Below, piece after piece: positions 11,351 through 22,929 of a stretch of DNA of 64,000 nucleotides. The stretch's first letter is position 1. Each line of letters starts with the position of its first letter. The translations under genes and the position numbers were made by a program. The notes beneath the pieces were generated by a model. The model made no database searches and was not told the origin of the DNA. It worked only from the letters and a program-made list of their open reading frames with translations. The DNA comes from Apostichopus japonicus (taxonomy: Eukaryota; Echinodermata; Holothuroidea; Aspidochirotida; Stichopodidae), in assembly GCF_037975245.1 (NCBI RefSeq), contig NC_092580.1, positions 25,960,501-26,024,500 on the forward strand. Direction: 5' to 3'.

Positions 11351-13405
11351 GGTACATGTAGAACTTAGTCTATACAATCGTCCCTCTATGCTGATTTATT
11401 GGCAAGCGATTCAAAATATTGACTGCACTTCATCAAATTATATCACTTCCGTTATCTGCTTGCCCTCGATGTTCTCATGTACATCAGGCCATACAGTACC
11501 ACACAATTGTGGCAGCTCATCATTTCTATTTGGGCAACAAGATGGTATCCAAAACACAAAGTATGTCTTTAATAAAACTAATGATAAAGAAGGAAAGGAA
11601 CACACTATGACAAAACATAACAAAGACAAAACCATTGTTTGTTATTTTTTATTTTATTGATTTGGAATGACAAATATTTATGCAAACCAATATTTTCTAT
11701 AAAATCTGTTTATATGAGAGTATACCTTCCTAATAAGGTTAAACAGTGCATGGTTGACCAGAGTGTGCTCAGAACGTCCACAATATTACACCACCAGAAA
11801 AATCCATCCCCGATGGTTTCTTAATATTGCTTCATATGGAACAGACAATGACCTAGAGAGTACCATACAGAGAACATTACTGCAAACTGTTGTGTTGAAG
11901 CTCACTCAGAGTTTCTTGTGACTGCTCAATTTCACAAGCAATTCTTGAGAAGCCAACACACAGCAGGAACATATACTAACACAACAATGACATTTTATTT
12001 TTTTTTTCCCTTTAACATTTTCTTCTTTTTTTTTATCAGGTTTCTTTACTTTTATTTTCGCTTTTAACTTGTGTCCAAAGTTCTTGTCCATAAACAAGAA
12101 TCATTTTCCTGTATTTCTACACTACTATTTACAAAGACTTCAAACCTAGAGGGAATCAAGCGATACTTTACAACGATGATCAGATTTTGAGGATAAAATT
12201 CAAGTGGATGAATATTAATCGTAATGGATCGTAATATTCAGGTTGGCCGTGGTCAACAATCTCTAACGCTGGTTAGTTTTATTGCTGGTGGAACCCAAAA
12301 CATGAAAACACTGGTATCATAATCAAGTGCTGACATTTCGAGTGTGTGTTAAATTAAACGTAAAACTTCAAAAGGGAATGGCGATGGAAATAAAATGCAG
12401 TTTTAGGATTGGCCTTGAAATAGTACCATAATACTGCTCCTGCAAATAGAATTTGATCATATGACTCATCATCTTAGCAAGCTAACATAGTATATTACCA
12501 ACATTTTAACTTCGTTCTTCCAAAACAAATAAGACAACCATTACAAATCGTTCTTCAATTGTCTGTTTTAAGCGTGAGATGAGTGGGTACTATGGATCAG
12601 GAAACAACACAATATATGCAGTATTTTCCCTTGGCTAGAATTGTGATTTTATGGCAAGATATTTCTTCCAGGCCACTTTACAAAACTTGGGACTTCAAGA
12701 TTATATCAGTCTATAACAAAATAAATGAGAGGGCATTATTCAACCAACAATAATCACTTCAGTGAGAGGGGACAGGAGATGGGGAACTTGTTCGTTTGAC
12801 AAGCCATCTAGACTAGAACAGACGACAATACCAGTCTTCTACAACTTCATAGCATTGGTCACACAATGGTTAATGATCATTTCAGATGTAACATGGTATG
12901 AATAATGAGAGAGTCAAACAGATGCCAAGATATTGACACTAAAAACATACTGTATTGACAAAAGGTACATATCAAGCCAGTAATGCATTTCCTCCCAAAA
13001 ACCTAACTAGAAAGTCAACAAATTGATCCTACAGTTTGCAATTGACCAGTGTTGAAATTAACCAACAAGTCACCTAAAAATTACCTTCAACGTTCATTGA
13101 CCTCCTTTTGACTACCTGTTCACCAGCAGCATGCACCTTACTCCTACAATGGTTTAGATTTATGTACTGCTGGGCTGAATGCCAAATGTGTTTTGACATG
13201 ATGCCAGCAGTTACAGTACTAAATGTCCGCCATGTTGTAGAATTAACCAATTTAATATAATGTCTCATCTCATGACCGGAAGATTCATCACTATTGGAGC
13301 AACCAGTACGCCAGAATAACAAATTCTGTCTTCAGCAATGATATACAGACATCCTGCAATACTTTGACAAATATATTTTTGACATAGTGAATCACATGGA
13401 CAGTC
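11351..13405. other. Spacer and 3' flank of SPS paralog B
   Basis: No gene is recognised. On the minus strand an AATAAA at 12278-12283 is the nearest clear candidate poly(A) signal for paralog B, about 1.1 kb after its stop; another is at 11994-11999. Several ATGA tetranucleotides occur (near 13095, 13266, 13287, 12846, 12882), but none is followed by a convincing SECIS helix. Confidence 0.4.
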
Positions 13406-16400
13406 TTAAACTGCACCGCCTACAGGGGGTTCCATTCTTGTTGTGACCTCAATGACCCTGGGCTTTGGACTCATGGTAGCTGTTCTATCGCCAACATCTA
13501 CTACTCCTATGATCCAGGCAGGGTTACCTTCTTGAGCATCCATAGCACGACAGAATGCAGCTGCTTGCTCTCTAGGAAATGCTATAAGTAGACCTCCTGC
13601 AAAGAAAGAAATGCAATGTACTGTTTACTTGTATAGCAAATACTAGAAAACTTGATTTGCATGACAGTGCTACAAAACATGACTTGTATGACAATGTTAG
13701 AAATATGACTAGTACTAGAAAACATGGCTTGTGTGACAATGCAAGAAAACATGACTTGTATTTTGTTAGAAACAAGACTAATACTAGAAAAAATGGCTTG
13801 TGTGACAATGCAAGAAAACATGACTTGTGTAACAATGTTAGAAACAAGACTAATACTAGAAAACATGACTTGTATGACAATGTTAGAAATATGACTAGTA
13901 CTAGAAAACATGGCTTGTGTGACAATGCTAGAAAACATGACTTGTATGACAATGTTAGAAACATGACTAATACTAGAAGACATGGCTTGTGTGACAATGC
14001 TAGAAAACATGACTTGTGTAACAATGTTAGAAACAAGACTAATACTAGAAAACATGACTTGTATGACAATGTTAGAAATATGACTAGTACTAGAAAACAT
14101 GGCTTGTGTGACAATTCTAGAAAACATGACTTGTATGACAATGTTAGAAACATGACTAATACTAGAAGACATGGCTTGTGTGACAATGCTAGAAAACATG
14201 ACTTGTGTAACAATGTTAGAAACAAGACTAATACTAGAAAACATGGCTTATGTGACAATGCTAGAAAAGATGACTTGTATGACAAACCTACTTTAGTAAA
14301 CATGGCTGGTGAGGCGATGCTCAAAACATGGCTTGTATGACATTGCTAGAAAGGATGGCTATATGACAATACTAAAATACAGTACTTGCAGTGTGACAAT
14401 ACCAGAAAACATGGCTTGTAGGGCAGTGCTCAAAAACATGGCTGATATGACAATGCTTGAAAACATGGTTTGTATGGCAATACTAGTAAAACATGACTTG
14501 TAAGACAATGCTAGAAAACATGGCTTGTATGTCAATCTTGAAAACATGGCTTTTATGGCAATGCTACAAAATATGACTTGTAAGGCAATGCTTGAACAAG
14601 TGGCCTGGATAGCATTGCTACAAAAGCATGGAAAAATTTCAAACCAAGCAGAGTCTTACCTGACGTTTCAGCAGAGTATCCTTGTAGAAGCTGGAAAAGA
14701 TTTCCACTGGATTTGGCAACAGTACTCATCTTAGCAATCACAGGAAGGTTATGAATCACAAACTTGACTTCATTGGGTTGATACTTAGCAAGTGCTTGAG
14801 CATGTCCAAGGATTCCATACCCTGTTACATCAGTAGCACCTCTAGCGTTGAAATGGCGCATCAGAGTTGCAGCTGTCCGGACAAATTATGATAGTTGGAT
14901 GATTAATTTAACAAAATGGAAAGGTGGAGAATTTTCCATGAGTGCTACCGTAGCATTTCTAAACTGTGCATCCTTCAAGCACAAATGATGTAAGAAGGGT
15001 AAGGTACAAATTTTAATTTGTGTACTTCACGTAGTGTGTTTTTTCTTTTTTTCTAGAGCTGTGATCAACTTTCTATCTTTGCCATTCACTCCAAACTCAA
15101 GTCTCTGATCTGCTTCCAAGTTACTTTAGTAAAACATAAATGGCTAGAGACTCCAAGTAAGACAATATGTATGCAACTTTGTGATATTTTCAGTTATAGA
15201 TGCATTATTATCTTCAGAGTATAAACATCAATTTACATTAAAGTTTGGGAGAGAAACATTCACTACACAGCTCACTACTAACGACTTTAGTCAACCAAAC
15301 AGTTTAATAATCAACTTTTCATCTGTCACACACAATTTACAGAACAACAATGGTCAGAACCTCGACAAGACAAAAACAGCAACATTGTCCTTAACAAGCC
15401 CGACAGTAACCTAATTTTGCTCACCAACAACAAAACTTAACTTCTCTCCTATTTCTGATTACCTTTCAGATTTAGCCTTGCCATGTTAAACATGGCCTCC
15501 TTGTAGGCTACATCAATGTCTGTCTCCTTGAGCTGGTTGCCACTCATCAGCCTCCTGTACCTTTCATTGTTGGATTCTTTCCACTGCTTCGCATTAACGG
15601 CAACCTGTGTCCCCAAAGGTTTTGTCAGAACAAGTACATTTCCAGCCTCAGCATGGGGTCTAAATAAGAAGAGAAAATGCCAAAACTCCTGAAACATTTC
15701 CTGCCTTCTTAATTTCATTAGAGTGGAATGAGCAACATGCAAACCTTATTGAGAGTCACTCAGTCTCTCAGGCTATACATCAAAGACATATCAACCCACC
15801 TGTTCTGGGGATCAATGGGTCATTTAAGACACTTAAAATCCTTTAAAAAAGGGCCGTGAACTAACCAAATGCACAAAACGCAACGTTAAAATTTGTCAAA
15901 CATGTTGATGTAAGCTTTCTCTCATGCATACAGTAAGAATGCTAGTTATAATACTGGAATAGCATGCTTCAAGTACAGAACTGCTATTATAAGTTATATA
16001 TCATATGTTTTCTGCTTCACTTTTGGCTTAACAATAACCGACAAAATACCATCCAGCGAAAATTAATGCACTCTAATAGCTGATCCAAATTGACGAATGC
16101 AAAAACTGGTCAAAGCAAAAAGCAATTTGAAGAAGCCAACAGGATTTTCGTATGAAGAGCTGAAACTAGTGTGTTCTGACCTACAAGGGTCCCTTCTACT
16201 AAGAATCCATTTTGGAAGGTAATTTCCAATTCAGCTTACATGATGATATCCCCAGGCAGGACCGCCGAGGTGGCTACACCTCCAATGATGCACCATGGGT
16301 TGAGGACTGTTTGACCACCAGTTATATCTGTACCAGCTTCTCTTGCAGCATCCTGATTGACAAAGATAAATAGCAGTTTTTAAAAATACAGTAACCACAA

Positions 16401-19400
16401 TATTTCAGACAACAATTGCAAAAATTCAGAGTCTTCCAAACTGAATCACAAACTTTAAACTAAATAATAATTAAAATAAAATAAAACTGTTAGCAAACTG
16501 CTTATCCACTAGAGAGCCTGTGTAGGAGAATGTATAAAAGTAAGTTGGCCTGACGTTTCGATCCTAGCAGAATCTTCTTCAGAGGCTAAATGACAAGTTA
16601 CGGTAACAGAAGGGACAAAAACACGCACAGAATACAGACAGGTTAATGAGCACGGTGAACACAATGAGATAGATGAAAGGGGATTTTATACATAAATAAT
16701 ACTTAATCAGAATTGTACAGCAGGGCTATTTATAAAGTAATAATGTCTGTTTCTTCTAGTTTGCTTTTCATTGAGATCTCTCTTCAGATGATACTCACAA
16801 GTGTTAAACATCACCTTACTCAAACCAAATCCATTTACCAATTTTGTCACTGTAAAATAAAGAAGTCCTCTGTTAGTAGCTCACCTTAAACCCAGCAATG
16901 ATCAGGGGTATCACAGTCTCCCTTTCTTTCTCAGAATACTTCTGTGGCACTCCCAACAACATCAGCATGTTATCACATGTCGTGATACCAAGAGCGTAAA
17001 TGTCGCTCAGCACGTTAGCGCATGCTATCTTGCCCTGAAATTTAAACGTTTAAACAAGCATGAATCCCACTCAATGACGATGTCACGGAAAGTTCAAAAT
17101 TACCGATCAAAATGATACGACGTAAAAAAAATATGAATCCATTTGCAGGTACACTAAAGTAACAAAAAGCCCTAGAAAGCTCTTGCATTCAACCATGTTT
17201 TGGTACATTGTAATTTGATCTGAAATCTTAGATTAAAGATTTTTCAACCTATTTTCTGATATAAATGCTCTGCTGTACTTGATAGACATACTGTAAACCA
17301 GCAGCGGATTAATCAAATTATGTCAAATGTGTACTTGACCAGTTCCAATATTAACAATCAAGTGGAAACAGTTCATAGACACATTAAGAGGAAGATATTC
17401 TTTCAACCACCAAAATCATATCAAACATAGGCAAACTTGAGAGTCATTTTCAAAATTTTCAGTTTTCTAATTTACATATATATACAAAAGTTACATATTT
17501 CATGTTTACAATAGAGGAGAGAGCTTCTAAGTCTTTCTTGTGACATTAAAAGGTACTTTCTATTCTATTGTTGGAAATTATTGCTAAACTGTCACAAAAC
17601 CCTGGGCACAGGTTTCAAAGTGATAATGTATTCCTGTTTTAACTCATGTGAGAGACATTCAAGTGATGCATACTGTCAGATATCAAGACTGGTTGCTGGA
17701 AGAAACATATGTTCAGATCATGTAGCCATCTCTATAACATTTACCAACCTGCATATATGGATCATCAACCAAAGGGTAGAAGAAGTCTGTTGTTTGCACC
17801 AAGCTGAGACCTCCATGCCGTAGAGGCGTGACACTGCAGTCCATACCAATGCCTGCGTGGAGATGAGAAAACAAAATGACAAACTGTTTCCATTATAACC
17901 TGTAATAATTAGTGTTATTTATGCAAAACTACTGTACGGCGCTTTTTATTGTTTTTTATGCACAATATTTTGATGCAACCAACAGAGATCTATGTTAAAT
18001 TTGTACCTCAGATAAATGACAAAAATCCCCAATATGCATGCAAGTTAGTTCCCATACAGACCAAGTGCTGCTTATTTTGCTTGTAATTCAGTAGCAAAGA
18101 ATTAAACAAAAATAAAGACATTTCATATTTGTAGGTGGAGAAATATTTGCTTCCTTGATCAAGCAGACAGGTGCTATGTTGAATAAAGGCCTCTACCAAG
18201 CTTTCTGATGAATAAAACAATATTCATAATATTTCATTTACCATATTTCAGTTACAAAAGTCATCAATAAATCACCATAAAAATCTGGCAAATCAGTATA
18301 TGGAAAATTCAAGATTGCACTATAGTCACTGGTCATAGAAACCGGCCTTTCCCCATTGTCATTGTTTGGAACACTTGATTTGCCTAGATGACATAGACCT
18401 CCAACCACTCAAAATATTGGCACCCATTATCACCACCACCAACCCCCCTCCCTCTACCAAACACACACACACACTTCTACATCTACATAACCTAAAATAT
18501 GATTTCAGCTGAATAATTAATCTTGCAGGATGTAACTTGGGATGCCATTCACCTATTAATAGTCCTGACACTATTGTACTGTTTACACCAAAAACATGAT
18601 GGTATCCATTGTTCTTGATCTAAATATGACTTGGAGAATGGCCATATAAAGAGACCATTACAGGGTGAAGCAAACTTTCTGTCTTCACATTCCACAAAAA
18701 TAAGATTGAATTAGCATACTTCAGTTTTTCCTTCCTTATGAACAATGATTGATACTCCATTGGCACTGGCACCACCATCCAAAGTAACAATCGCACAAGA
18801 AACTTATAAACATACCCTCCAGAGCCCAAATTGTGGTTCTGCCTATGCACCAGACATTTAAGAATGTAAATTAGGCAATTATACGTTTCAGTGAGGAAAT
18901 TTTTTTATGGGGAACCACTAAAATGCCTACAAAACTTAAAGCATGAGTGACTATTATTGTCTTTCTTGGGGTCAATAGACTTACTGATGACTTAGCAAAT
19001 AAAAGCTGACTTCGGGCTCAAAATTAAGTTTGGTATGTTACAGACGGTTTAAACCACTGCTAATTGCTATCATCAATCCACATTGTATTTCTATTCCACT
19101 TTTAATTTCTGAGAAATTAACCTTAAACATATTCGGCCTAGGCCTAAGCGCATCAATTGAAGTGACTGCACCACTTTGTCTAACAGTTATAGTAACATTC
19201 TCAGATGCAACACAAGTCAATCATAAATCATCAGTATTTCATGGTCTAAAATAACAACATGTTAACAATGCATTCCAAATCTTGAAAATGCCAAAATGGT
19301 ATTGAATCTTGAGTATCATCCAAGGGTTCCATTAGTCTCATATGAAGCTTTAGTTGAGTTAAATTATAAAACAACATCATCATCATCAATTAAATCTTCA

Positions 19401-20194
19401 ATTAAATCATCAATCTTTAAAGGAGCATTCCAAAGATTGGGCCCCTGGCCCTAACCAGTATATTTTATGGCAGAATTATCTTGGAACAGCTAGGTCCTAA
19501 ACCATCAGAGTCAGACAGTCAGTGAGAAAGCCACATAGAAGCACCACTTTTTCCTAGGTCTGTGACATATCAATGCGAAAATTTAAAATTAAAGCCATCC
19601 TTTAACTTGAATCCTTGTTTTATCACTAACATAATAACTGTTAGAGAAAACAAATGTTGGCTTATGTTGGTGGACTGGAAAAATATGTGTAGTCCAAAAA
19701 CTAAATTAGGGGACTCCTAGGCCTACCAATAGTAGGACTATGTCATTACTTATCAACTATCGTAAACATAGGTAAAGCTGATGACGGCTTTTATCAACCG
19801 TTATCGACCATAGTCTGCCGTAACTAAGACGCTTGCAGACCCTAGTTTAGGTATGTGTTGACCTATGGCCACCTTGGTAGAACATCATTAACTGATCACA
19901 CGAACATCCGAAAATGCGATGATACCTAAGCAATAAAAGCTCACCATATCGGGGAACACTTGACTCTATTTTCAAGTTGGGGTCTTCCGGATGTTGTTGT
20001 TGGTCTTTACTAAATATCTGTTGGTGAGGAGGAAGCTTGCTGATAGCATCGTCATCCTCCAGTCCCTTCAGGAGTTTGAGCAGAACCTCCTGAGGGACTT
20101 TACACCCTCAACCTGTAACCTCACCAGATTTCGTCAAACGAAAATTTGCTGGCAAATCATGGGCTTCTGGGTCGAAGCCTTGGATTGCTGCCAT
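13406..20194 (-). CDS. SEPHS: Selenophosphate synthetase paralog B (seven coding exons, UGA at codon 29)
   Basis: Second selenide, water dikinase gene, same orientation and upstream of paralog A. Coding exons in transcript order: 20194-19945, 17852-17749, 17034-16885, 16352-16240, 15659-15463, 14872-14660, 13596-13406 (stop 13408-13406). The reading is 405 residues; exons 1-6 have the same lengths and phases as paralog A. The start ATG has A at -3 and G at +4. Motifs: [95 protein letters not shown]. The C-terminus is seven residues longer than in paralog A. In exon 3 the paralogs differ at 10 of 50 residues, so the duplication is old, and both frames are fully open. Intron 6 carries a minisatellite; intron 3 carries a hammerhead-like repeat. 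Confidence 0.93.
13655..14620. repeat. Higher-order minisatellite in intron 6 of SPS paralog B
   Basis: About 1 kb of tandem repeats built from a 27-bp unit (AACATGGCTTGTGTGACAATGCTAGAAA type) and an 18-bp insert (GTTAGAAACATGACTAATACT type). These combine into 45- and 72-bp blocks and a higher-order period of 189 bp, seen from 13795, 13984 and 14173. The right third (from about 14290) is more degenerate. Because 27, 18 and 189 are multiples of three and few units contain stops, long open frames appear on both strands; these are repeat artefacts, not genes. The array lies between exons 6 and 7 of paralog B. Confidence 0.85.
16544..16590 (-). ncRNA. Hammerhead-ribozyme-like motif (Penelope/retrozyme type)
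   Basis: On the minus strand: stem I GCCT, then CTGAAGA, a potential stem II GATTC-TGCTA-GGATC, then GAAACGTC and AGGC closing stem I. CTGANGA...GAAA...GTC with an ACGT palindrome at helix III is the pattern described for hammerhead motifs of Penelope-like elements and retrozymes. There is one extra A between CTGAAGA and stem II, so activity is doubtful. It lies in intron 3 of SPS paralog B; no Penelope reverse transcriptase is nearby. Confidence 0.35.
20069..20109 (-). promoter_or_regulatory. Potential recoding stem-loops downstream of UGA, paralog B
   Basis: GAGGG (20109-20105, overlapping the UGA) pairs perfectly with CCCTC (20096-20092) around an 8-nt loop. CAGGAG (20092-20087) can instead pair with CTCCTG (20074-20069). 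The two hairpins share one base. Both have counterparts in paralog A. A role in UGA decoding is inferred by analogy with known recoding stem-loops. Confidence 0.42.
20108..20110 (-). other. In-frame UGA at the SPS active-site position, paralog B
   Basis: Codon 29 of paralog B is TGA, between GAGGTTACAGGT and GGGTGTAAAGTC (EVTG-UGA-GCKV), the same position as in paralog A. Both duplicates have kept UGA rather than one converting to a sense codon. Confidence 0.9.
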
Positions 20195-20906
20195 GCTGGA
20201 TCACAAACTTCTAAAAGGGCCGGTTGGATTTGTGTAAAAGGCTGACGACTTCCCGTGACTTCCTATGATCTGACCAAACCCAAAGCGGATATGTCAGCCA
20301 CGTGTTTTTGACCACGCTAGTGTAAAACATACGACTACATCTTTTGTAATCACATCGCGGGTATATCAGAGAAATCTCCCAGCATGCCTCAAAATCTCTG
20401 CCTCGTTCGGTAACTGGAAATTGAGTGTAACTTATATTTAATTTAATTAGCTAATTTAATAGCTTTTTCCATCTTTTATTAAGATATAAGCATAATAACA
20501 ATTATTTTAAAGTTATTCAATACAGAAATTTGTTCTTAATGAAGTCAGATCTTCCAAAGATAAATCCTAAGCTTACATATGTTGCAAATCTTTACCTATC
20601 TAGAAGTTGTCCTATTGATATTTTCATTGCTGGGTGGACAGATCATAGGTCAGGGATTGATATATCCCACAATGCATTTTCTCTTTGAAATTGTACAGAA
20701 GCCAATAGCAAACATCGATGATGGAAATACAATCAACCTACTCGAGAATTCGGTAGCCATCATCGGCGCACATGAGATGAGATGGAAGTTTGTTATTTGT
20801 AAATTGTATAATGCAGTAACTAAAAGTTCTGTAACTGAGACACGATTTGAGCAGTGATGATTCTTTCTGTTATCATACATGACATACGTTTGGGTGTTGC
20901 CCTATG
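20195..20906. other. 5' flank of SPS paralog B
   Basis: Presumed 5' UTR and promoter of paralog B, followed by AT-rich sequence. I recognise no gene or promoter motif. Confidence 0.35.
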
Positions 20907-21333
20907 CAGGGCCGTCTTAAGAGATCACCGGGCCCTGGGCCCGGAAATGGAGCGGGGCCCCTCAATCAAGTGAGTTCGAAAAAAAGTTGCGTGAAAAATT
21001 GACATCCTTGACAATCGCTTAAGCATAGACATGCCTGCATTTACCACCCCTCCCTATGTCGCGCATAAAGCATAAAACTTTAGCTGAATAACATACGTGA
21101 TATATCTAAAAGCTGAAATACATTATAGAAGAGTAATCTTCCATTTGCCCTCCATCCCTTCCCTAACAATACTGGACTCACCATTTGTAACACCCTTTGC
21201 AAATATATATATATATTTTTGTGGGAGTTAGATTTTTTTGGACCTGGGGTCAAAATCAGGGTCAAATGAGGTCAGATTAAGACATGGGGTTACTAAGATT
21301 GCGGGGCCCCTGACATCACATAAGACGGCCCTG
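20907..21333. mobile_element. Non-autonomous hAT-type transposon (MITE), complete
   Basis: 427-bp element with perfect 13-bp terminal inverted repeats CAGGGCCGTCTTA / TAAGACGGCCCTG, flanked by a perfect 8-bp target duplication GCCCTATG (20899-20906 and 21334-21341). The subterminal parts are GGGCCC-rich and also roughly inverted. An 8-bp duplication and CAGGG-type ends are hallmarks of the hAT superfamily. There is no coding capacity, so it needed a transposase in trans. Confidence 0.9.
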
Positions 21334-21341
21334 GCCCTATG

Positions 21342-22453
21342 CAAACTATGGGTGTCAATGCGTCAGCTATATTATTATTTTTTACAATCGTACATGACCC
21401 CAGCCCCCCCCCCCCACTTCTTGGACAATTTAACCTCCCCAACCCCCACTTTTAGTTGTTATGCCTTGCACGGCTCGAACAGGAATTTTCATTTTGACCA
21501 TGACCATGACTTCTTTTAGTTGTTTAATGCGCCCAATCCGCTGACGTCCCATCACAGTGAACTAGTTTTCGATAGTCCCGTAGCCTTGATTGAACCCGTA
21601 GACAGATCGACCGCGTTGAACGCCAAAAAACTTTCTATTTGAACGAGCGATGCTCGTAAATGTAGGTGACATGCAAAATTATAGTAACTTTTGTTAAAAC
21701 TCTGAGCAATTTTAGTCGTGAACTACCGCACACTGCCGACCGGCCGGGCCGGTGAGATTGGGAGGGGGGTCCAAGGGAACTAAAGCAACGCGGCCGGTGG
21801 GTCCAATTAGGGGGATCGAGGACATGTAAACTCATTTTCATATGGAAAGTGAAGAAAAATGGGGGTCGGTCACGTAATTGTGAACGATGAACCCGACAAG
21901 GCTCGTCTTCGGCCGACGGCGGGGACAGCAGCAAACCGTTTCATTTGGAGTTACAGCTGACTTTGTTCGACGCCGCTCTAAATGAAACTGGAAACATCCT
22001 GATCTTTGATTCAACTTCTGAAGCGTTCGGACAATATCCCAGTGTTCCACGTTACGACGATGGAGGTGAATCAACCGCTGGCTGTAACGTGAATGTGTTT
22101 TAATCATGGAAGACATATTTCTACTCACAGTGTTATGAGTAAAGGTTGTAAAAAGTTGTAAAAAACAAATTCCATGATAATTGCATATGATCTGAAGCCT
22201 ACATTTCACAATAACTGAAAACTTAACAGAAGGCCCTCACATCACGACAAAAATATTTTCCTGATTGAACTTTGATTCACCACCTTCAAGCGTTATATCC
22301 ACAACATTTCAGCAAATTTGGACAAATGCTCTACGAGGAGGAGCATTTTTTAACGTTTCAGAAAATGACGTCAAATGACCCTCACATTTATAAAATATTA
22401 TCTCATGAATGTACCACCATGGAGCTATCACCAGTGGTACCACGCACGAAATT
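21342..22453. other. CpG-rich unexplained segment
   Basis: From about 21480 to 22120 this stretch has many CpGs (for example ACCGGCCGGGCCGG near 21740), unlike its surroundings. Both strands have moderately long open frames (minus 21838-22209; plus open to a TAA near 22103), but neither resembles a protein I know and no clear splice sites frame them. It may be a CpG-rich promoter, a decayed exon or part of a repeat. Confidence 0.3.
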
Positions 22454-22733
22454 CAGGCGTGTAGCGAGGAATTTGACACGGGAGGGGCGAAGCCTGTAGG
22501 CAAACTATGTAAGCGTACCGCCACCATATTTGGCGCGAAGCTCTCAAGAAAATTTTGGCCGAAAATGCCTCCCAGATCGCTGGAAATGGCACTTCCCAGG
22601 CATTGTAAGTTGCATCTAAGTATTTTCTATTTTAGAATTACTAGCGTTACCATAACAAAATACAAAAATATGCTCAACGACGGAGGGGGCGGTCTACCCT
22701 TTCGCCCCCCTCCCCCCCTTGGCTACGCGCCTG
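22454..22733. mobile_element. Short hAT-like MITE, CAGGCGTGTAGC ends
   Basis: 280-bp element beginning CAGGCGTGTAGCGAGG and ending CCTTGGCTACGCGCCTG, imperfect inverted repeats. The flanks ACGAAATT and GCGAAATT form an 8-bp target duplication with one mismatch. The interior contains the GGCGCGAAGC...AAGAAAATTTTGGCCGAAAATG module, also found at 47295-47461 and, more diverged, at 23310-23440 and 46103-46262. Confidence 0.75.
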
Positions 22734-22929
22734 GCGAAATTTCAGCCAAATCGAATGAAAAATGACGACATGGCAGTCAATCAAACACGGTGGCAAAATG
22801 TGATATAATTTCGGCAGAATCGCACGATCGCTATAGCTTAAATAAAACAAAAGCTCTCAGCAAAGCTAAACAAAAATTGTAGACTTCGATGGGTCTGTGT
22901 ATAACTCTGCAATGATCTAAAGATGTGCC

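Noticed and set aside
11770-11840. ATGA followed by a 9-bp helix and AAGAAACC on the minus strand, SECIS-like
   Set aside because: It is about 1.6 kb past the paralog B stop and beyond a nearer poly(A) signal; the loop is very asymmetric and the 3' GA quartet does not fit the consensus.
13030-13110. ATGAACGTTGAAGGTAA hairpin after paralog B, considered as SECIS
   Set aside because: Only a six-base-pair stem, no proper GA partner for the core, and a loop too large.
13572-14340. Long overlapping open frames on both strands (up to 250 codons)
   Set aside because: They lie entirely in the 27/18-bp minisatellite of SPS paralog B intron 6 and arise from repeat lengths divisible by three.
20579-20857. 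92-codon plus-strand frame with a hydrophobic start
   Set aside because: No homolog recognised and no splice-consistent continuation.
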